Positions 59,773 to 64,000 of a DNA stretch of 64,000 bases are shown piece after piece. A program made the translations under genes and the position numbers. The notes under the pieces were generated by a model. The model saw only the letters and a program-made list of their open reading frames with translations. It had not been told where the DNA came from and ran no database searches. The stretch comes from [Bacteroides] pectinophilus (GTDB taxonomy: Bacteria > Bacillota > Clostridia > Lachnospirales > Lachnospiraceae), in assembly GCA_025146925.1 (NCBI GenBank), contig CP102260.1, forward strand, positions 2,407,389 through 2,471,388, in the 5' to 3' direction. Within the stretch, counting starts at the first letter, position 1. Each line of letters starts with the position of its first letter.

Positions 59773-60963
59773 CTAAAGTACAGAATACCATTGCCTGTTT
59801 GTACTATCAGCTTCATATTGATATGTGATCAACTGATTCATGTCCTTTAAACCACTCTTTCCATATAAAATGCTTAAAGTCATATCCGGCACATTGTTCC
59901 ATCCTTTAGTTGACATAGTTGAAACCAGGTCATGTATCCAATTCTTCATTTGCTGCTTGAACTCTTTCGGAACTTTTCCAGAATCTTCAACAGCCTTATC
60001 CACTAAGTCTAATATATTCTCTCCTGACTCCGTATAATATGTCCCGTTTTTTTCCTCAAGTTTATCTAATTCATATCCTGTATAACTATAAACTTGATGA
60101 TATGCTTCGTATTTCATTTTTGATTCCTTTGTTATCTGAGAACTCTCACAGCCATCTTGTGTTGAACAATAATATATATGCTTATAGAGGTTTTTTCCGT
60201 TATCTCCTACATTTAAGGCATCCTGCATCAACACCTTTGTTTCTTCATCCACGCCATCTACCGTTATTTCATAACTGTATGGATCGACAGTAAAAGTACA
60301 ATCTTTCGTAATAGAAGATGTATCTACACCAGCCTGCTTTAAAATATTTGAAATTTGCGAATTTATCAATGCTCTTTCAAATTGGATTTTATCCGAATCT
60401 ACACTGTCACCGTCCACTTCAATTCCCCTGAACAAAGAATCCTGATAATTTACACCATTTATCTTTCCTGTCCGGCACATCTGCATCTCATAATTATATG
60501 CAATCCTACGTTCTGTATCAGTCAGATTAGTCTCGTAATACTCTGAACTCTTATCAAAATACTTGGAATGAATATAATTTTCAGGATTGGAATGCGTTTT
60601 TGCTTCTGCGGCAAGTTTAGAATACTTTTCCGTTAATGCCTCCCTAAATGCTTTACCTGTACTCATATATTCACTTGTTTTCGCATTAATCTGTGTTCCT
60701 GCATTCTCAATGATCTCCTGATTCGTTTTTTTGGCTGAAGCTATATAGGACTTTAAGTCAATGCTGCTATCAATACTTGTATTATGTGTTCTTCCACTTG
60801 TACTTTTTGTAAGTTTTTCCTTTCCTGATGCGCTTATCGTCAAAGTATCTCTTGTGCCTATACAACCATTGCTTCGACTGATTGTCGCTTTTTGTTGTTG
60901 ACCAAACAGGACATTAAGCAATGACTGATTAGCATAAATTCGGCTGTTAAAAAATATATTCAT
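59773..60963 (-). CDS. Array protein, 396-aa class
   Basis: 396 residues, soluble. R-D-T-L-T-I-S-A-S-G-K-E-K-L near residue 40 is the L-x-I-S-x-x-G motif of class II, but the body is its own: E-Y-Y-E-T-N-L-T-D-T-E-R-R-I-A-Y near 142-157, I-T-K-D-C-T-F-T-V-D-P-Y-S-Y-E-I-T-V near 215, and M-N-Q-L-I-T-Y-Q-Y-E-A near the end. I associate the L-T-D-T-E-R-R stretch loosely with DUF4885 but am not sure. A stranded 3' end of a sister gene is at 56777. Function unknown. Confidence 0.65.
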   Translation of the reverse strand: MNIFFNSRIYANQSLLNVLFGQQQKATISRSNGCIGTRDTLTISASGKEKLTKSTSGRTHNTSIDSSIDLKSYIASAKKTNQEIIENAGTQINAKTSEYMSTGKAFREALTEKYSKLAAEAKTHSNPENYIHSKYFDKSSEYYETNLTDTERRIAYNYEMQMCRTGKINGVNYQDSLFRGIEVDGDSVDSDKIQFERALINSQISNILKQAGVDTSSITKDCTFTVDPYSYEITVDGVDEETKVLMQDALNVGDNGKNLYKHIYYCSTQDGCESSQITKESKMKYEAYHQVYSYTGYELDKLEEKNGTYYTESGENILDLVDKAVEDSGKVPKEFKQQMKNWIHDLVSTMSTKGWNNVPDMTLSILYGKSGLKDMNQLITYQYEADSTNRQWYSVL

Positions 60964-61047
60964 AATATCACCAACCTTCTTATTATATATCGAATTATCC
61001 TAACCTTGTTTGTAATCTTTTCTTTCTTCAAAATTATAGAATTGATA

Positions 61048-61596
61048 CTATGCATATGTATCAAAACCTACCTTATTTTTAGTTGTCGCTTCTATAGCAA
61101 TCATATTTTCTGTTTTTTTATCTTCTTTTTCTTTATCCTCTTTCATTCTCTCTAGCCATTTGTCAATTTCTGAATCCGTACCAGTCTCTCCAAAAATGCC
61201 ACAGGTTGTCATTTCGGTTCCATTATTTGTAAACTTAAACTCCACTGATATCAGTTTACTACCATGACTTATTGCCGCCTTCTGTGCATTTCGTATAACA
61301 TCTGGCATAATTGCTAAATTTTCCTCAAGCCATTTCGCAGTTTTTTCATCTCCACATGCCTTTCGCATTACACTTCCGTCAATCAATACAGAAGCATTTT
61401 TGCATGGAGTCAAACATTTATACTTGTTAGTCAAATATTTTGAATAGTCTGATACATTTTTAAACTTATTGGCTGAATTCATAGTGTATCCTGCATAATA
61501 ATTCTTTTCACTATTCTTTGATGGCTTTACATTTTCATTTTTTACATTTCCGTATGTGTATGTATTGGCATACGATGATACTCCATTAATTCCCAT
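61048..61596 (-). CDS. Class I array protein (DUF6033-like), short
   Basis: 182 residues: M-G-I-N-G-V-S-S-Y-A-N-T-Y at the start, N-V-S-D-Y-S-K-Y-L-T-N-K-Y-K near 47-60 as in copies 1 and 2, then G-D-E-K-T-A-K-W-L-E-E-N-L-A-I-M-P-D as the core variant. The coiled coil is short (K-E-D-K-E-K-E-D-K-K) and the end is F-D-T-Y-A. GGAGAG precedes the ATG. It sits between the 396-aa gene and another class I gene. Confidence 0.75.
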   Translation of the reverse strand: MGINGVSSYANTYTYGNVKNENVKPSKNSEKNYYAGYTMNSANKFKNVSDYSKYLTNKYKCLTPCKNASVLIDGSVMRKACGDEKTAKWLEENLAIMPDVIRNAQKAAISHGSKLISVEFKFTNNGTEMTTCGIFGETGTDSEIDKWLERMKEDKEKEDKKTENMIAIEATTKNKVGFDTYA

Positions 61597-61641
61597 ACTG
61601 CATCTCTCCTTTCTATTTAGCCTTGATTTTTTATTTGCAGG

Positions 61642-62415
61642 CTATTGGGTTTTGTTCGATACGCTTACTGCCATTGTAAAATTTGCCTCATAAGAAGCTA
61701 CTGCCTGACTTATTGTGACAGTCTTAGCAGACGAACTACTCTCAGCCACCAATCGAGTTCTGGCATCCTGAGCTGATAACCTTTTATTTTGCACATATTC
61801 TTCATAAGCTGTTCTTTCCGCTTGTTTTTTCTGAATCCGCTTTTTTTTCTGTTGTTGCTTTACCTGATTTTCTATTCTATTTTTATTTTCTATTCTGCGC
61901 TCCCAAAAACTATTTTTTGACTTATCATTAAAAATCTTTTCACCATTCCCATTGTTATAACCGGCACTCCACATCTCAGCATGACATTCTTCTTTTGATG
62001 CTCCATAATATATTGTAGAAAACGCTCCTCCACATATACCGGACCATTTATCTGGTTGTGACCAACCCACTTGCAAATCATTTAATACCCATGCTTCATA
62101 CTCTGGATCATTCTTCATTGCTTCAAAACCCGCCTCTGAAATTGTAACAGATATTGACTCGCCTGCTCTTGTGGGGTGCATTGGAATTTGAGATATTTTA
62201 TTGTAAATGTACTGCTTGTATTCCACCATCGTCATATCTTTAGCAGACACAGAACCTATTTTTGAATTGCCCACTATACTTCCACTAGCTTCGCTCTTTT
62301 CTCTTACACTATCCGCAAACCTTGTATCTTCCTTCTCCTGATCTTTAGCCGCATTTTTCTGCTGGTACTGATTGTAAGCCCGTGTCATATAGTTCACATT
62401 AATTGTATTACTCAT
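61642..62415 (-). CDS. Class I array protein (DUF6033-like)
   Basis: 257 residues from the ATG at 62415 (AAAGGAGG upstream; frame open 21 codons more). N-terminus M-S-N-T-I-N-V-N-Y-M-T-R-A-Y-N. Core V-T-I-S-E-A-G-F-E-A-M-K-N-D-P-E-Y near residues 100-117, then G-W-S-Q-P-D-K-W-S-G-I-C-G as in the gene at 18121 (D-S-W-S-G-V). Gln/Lys-rich coiled coil at 180-225, ending S-N-K-T-Q. Closest in layout to the 18121 protein. Function unknown. Confidence 0.75.
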   Translation of the reverse strand: MSNTINVNYMTRAYNQYQQKNAAKDQEKEDTRFADSVREKSEASGSIVGNSKIGSVSAKDMTMVEYKQYIYNKISQIPMHPTRAGESISVTISEAGFEAMKNDPEYEAWVLNDLQVGWSQPDKWSGICGGAFSTIYYGASKEECHAEMWSAGYNNGNGEKIFNDKSKNSFWERRIENKNRIENQVKQQQKKKRIQKKQAERTAYEEYVQNKRLSAQDARTRLVAESSSSAKTVTISQAVASYEANFTMAVSVSNKTQ

Positions 62416-62510
62416 AGTAACCTCCTTTGCTTTCTTTATCGGATAAAATAACCTGTTCTCCCAGTCCCATATCATCAAACGACCATATTACGCACACAAA
62501 GACCATCTCT

Positions 62511-62628
62511 TTACAAGATGACCACTGCCTTAAATTCATTTTCATCGCAGGAAAGCACCATATCACCGCCATATTTATCCACAACTGCTTTTACATTTAA
62601 CAATCCAATACCGTGATGATCCCCTCTT
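62511..62628 (-). pseudogene. 3' remnant of a GHKL histidine kinase
   Basis: The frame reads E-R-G-D-H-H-G-I-G-L-L-N-V-K-A-V, then K-Y-G-G-D-M-V-L-S-C-D and stop: the G box and last strands of an AgrC-like kinase, about 38 codons. It starts right at the stop of the 317-aa gene. A third two-component pair therefore once stood here. Confidence 0.8.
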
Positions 62629-63582
62629 TCAATTATTCAAATATCCCTGATCCAGTTCTTCTTTCGACCAGACTCTTTCATACGTTCCTCCAATTTCGTC
62701 AAAAACGTTTTGCCATGTAGAAAATTTATGGATTTCCTCCATGCTATCCTTGTGATTCTGAAGCCATTCATACAGCTTTTCATACATAGAACCAGAAAAC
62801 CGGACACTCCAATTGTTTTTATAATTTTCATTGTCACTGTATGACATTCCATCAGCTCCTATGGATATAATTCCCTGATCTGTCCGTTTTGCCATTCCTC
62901 TAATCTCTAAATCAGCCCAGATAAAACCTTCTTCCCGACTCTCAATTAAATTAGGGTATTTGTCAAAATACATCTCCGCTAATTCTTCATACCTCTTCCG
63001 ATCCGCTTCATTTTGCAGAAGAACCTTGCCACCTCTGCCTTCTTCACCGTCTTTTACTAAATACTGGATGCCGGTACCTGAATGTGTATTTAATGTAAAT
63101 CCCTGCAAAGTCTCCACATCCAGCGAATCTTTATCCATTACATTCTGCAATGCATCTTTTAATTCATCATCTAATACCAGGGCATCGTAACTCATCGTTC
63201 CATGCTCAGAAATCAAAAACTGCTTTCCTGTTGTTTCATCCTGTCTTATTTTTATATCAGAATAGGAAAATGCCCCCAAACGCTCCCCGTCTTTATTGTA
63301 TATATCAAAACATTCAGCTTCATTATCGGGTACGATTCTATAATTTTCGGATTCGTACTCTGAATATTCCTGTTTCAAAGTATTTATCGTTTTTCCTGAC
63401 AGTGCCAGATAAGAATCCATCACTGTACTTTTCTTAGCACGATTGATATCCGCTCTACTGCTAATATCCTCCTTATCCACCGTCTGAGCCAAAGTGTCAG
63501 CCCACTTATTCTGGTTCCGATTTGGTTTTAGGTTGTTATAACCTGTTGAATAACGGCTCTCCGCTCCTATACTTCCAATCAT
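62629..63582 (-). CDS. Array protein of unknown family, 317 aa
   Basis: 317 residues, GGGAGG before the ATG at 63582. N-terminus M-I-G-S-I-G-A-E-S-R-Y-S-T-G-Y-N-N; then a beta-rich region (I-Y-N-K-D-G-E-R-L-G-A-F-S-Y) and acidic helices; G-F-I-W-A-D-L-E-I-R-G near residue 228; ends E-L-D-Q-G-Y-L-N-N. No signal peptide. The 3' end abuts a kinase remnant. I recognise no family. Confidence 0.6.
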   Translation of the reverse strand: MIGSIGAESRYSTGYNNLKPNRNQNKWADTLAQTVDKEDISSRADINRAKKSTVMDSYLALSGKTINTLKQEYSEYESENYRIVPDNEAECFDIYNKDGERLGAFSYSDIKIRQDETTGKQFLISEHGTMSYDALVLDDELKDALQNVMDKDSLDVETLQGFTLNTHSGTGIQYLVKDGEEGRGGKVLLQNEADRKRYEELAEMYFDKYPNLIESREEGFIWADLEIRGMAKRTDQGIISIGADGMSYSDNENYKNNWSVRFSGSMYEKLYEWLQNHKDSMEEIHKFSTWQNVFDEIGGTYERVWSKEELDQGYLNN

Positions 63583-63604
63583 TTTTTAAATTCCTCCCGG
63601 CATT

Positions 63605-64000
63605 TTATTCTCTTATTTTAGATGCCAACACGGTATAAAATTCTTTTTCCTGTTGCAGATATGCTGCCCTTTCATCTGTAACGGCTGCCAGCGGATTTTC
63701 TATTCTCTCCAATACTTTGTCGATAGCTGCTAAATAACTTTCTTTCGTTTCACCAAAAATATTGTCATCACCACCTGTCAGAAAATCCTGCTCTACCGAT
63801 AGCTGCGTTAATATACTGGTTACATCCGTTTGAAATGGATTAAAACCAGTTTCTTCCAATGTTTCCTGCCATGCTGCCTTGACACTCTGCGGCACTGTCT
63901 GAAGGTAATAACCACTCATATAAGCAATCTGCTTTTTGGTTTTTTCGTCTGCAAACTGATAAGTTCTGTTATTCGCTTTTTTTGTACTTTTTCCTTTCGA
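63605..64000 (-). CDS. Array protein, C-terminal part (runs off the window)
   Basis: 131 codons are visible, and the frame is open to the right edge: N-N-R-T-Y-Q-F-A-D-E-K-T-K-K-Q-I-A-Y, Q-T-V-P-Q-S-V-K-A-A-W-Q-E-T, then L-T-Q-L-S-V-E-Q and L-E-R-I-E-N-P-L. Helical, soluble, ending A-S-K-I-R-E. The ATG at 63919 inside it has no ribosome site. It is 22 bases upstream of the 317-aa gene and in the same direction. Family unknown. Confidence 0.6.
   Translation of the reverse strand, partial: SKGKSTKKANNRTYQFADEKTKKQIAYMSGYYLQTVPQSVKAAWQETLEETGFNPFQTDVTSILTQLSVEQDFLTGGDDNIFGETKESYLAAIDKVLERIENPLAAVTDERAAYLQQEKEFYTVLASKIRE

Noticed and set aside
1-64000. tRNA or rRNA genes and riboswitches
   Set aside because: No cloverleaf, rRNA or known aptamer pattern was seen when reading the intergenic regions by eye; a covariance-model search would be needed to be sure.

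Overview
The window reads as DNA from a low-GC Firmicute of the Lachnospiraceae type (gut Clostridia such as Roseburia, Agathobacter or Blautia relatives). The grounds are AT-rich codon use with strong AGGAGG-type ribosome sites, a metG 3' end of that family, Tn916/Tn1549-like integrase and regulation genes, TTRAP, TnpV, DUF6462 and giant ArdC/helicase proteins, and AgrA/AgrC-like regulators. Almost everything is on the minus strand, and nearly all of it is accessory DNA. I saw no rRNA, tRNA or CRISPR array.

Layout. 1-2660 is the left flank: a lantibiotic-immunity-type ABC transporter, a truncated DUF4238 gene joined to a methyltransferase remnant, and the 3' end of metG. From about 2740 to about 30640 is one end of a Tn916/Tn1549-like integrative element (element A). 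It holds a tyrosine integrase, small DNA-binding proteins, an ORF7/ORF8/ORF9-type regulation module, TTRAP, a 1352-aa ArdC/zincin protein, a roughly 2.8-kb-residue methyltransferase/helicase protein with a TnpV gene nested in another frame, and two blocks of cargo genes (6756-12354 and 17437-21283). 30679-35600 is a small module with LexA-like, ImmA/IrrE-like, WYL and YolD genes, between two copies of a DUF6061 unit. About 35079-47827 looks like a mobilizable element (element B) with MobA/L relaxase, excisionase, XRE repressor and integrase at its right end; the same 15-bp sequence marks both ends. 47838-64000 holds a third DUF6061 unit, an ECF sigma/anti-sigma-like pair, and another long cargo block that runs off the window.

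The recurring cargo is the most interesting part. About twenty proteins of 180-400 residues fall into a few paralogous classes: class I (DUF6033-like, with a M-x-N-D-P-E-Y core); class II (L-S-I-S-x-x-G near the N-terminus and an acidic LTKDEEL..LD core); class III (DUF3879-like, with an EF-hand-like loop); FlxA-like; FliD-C-like; a 396-aa class; and Sec-exported or leaderless proteins with PPC-type beta domains. Most lack a signal peptide. Many share a short N-terminal M-A-I-x-G-V stretch and a C-terminal [FVI]-D-[ILV]-[KR] ending. Two of the blocks are headed by an AgrA/AgrC-like pair (LytTR regulator plus GHKL kinase). In each, a pair of direct repeats 20-21 bp apart lies between the kinase gene and the first cargo gene, and one pair is repeated upstream of the regulator gene. 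My inference is a quorum- or signal-controlled system of flagellar-substrate-like proteins, without any flagellar apparatus in the window.

The cargo turns over by recombination. There is a 1954-bp exact-length duplication (6429-8382 and 51736-53689). Orphan 3' ends of a FliD-like gene, a kinase, a class III gene, the 396-aa gene and the 142-aa gene lie between intact genes. One gene is split by a 161-bp MITE, and one class I gene carries two in-frame stops. This pattern resembles the cassette-shuffled arrays of polymorphic effectors, though no function for any class can be read from the sequence alone.
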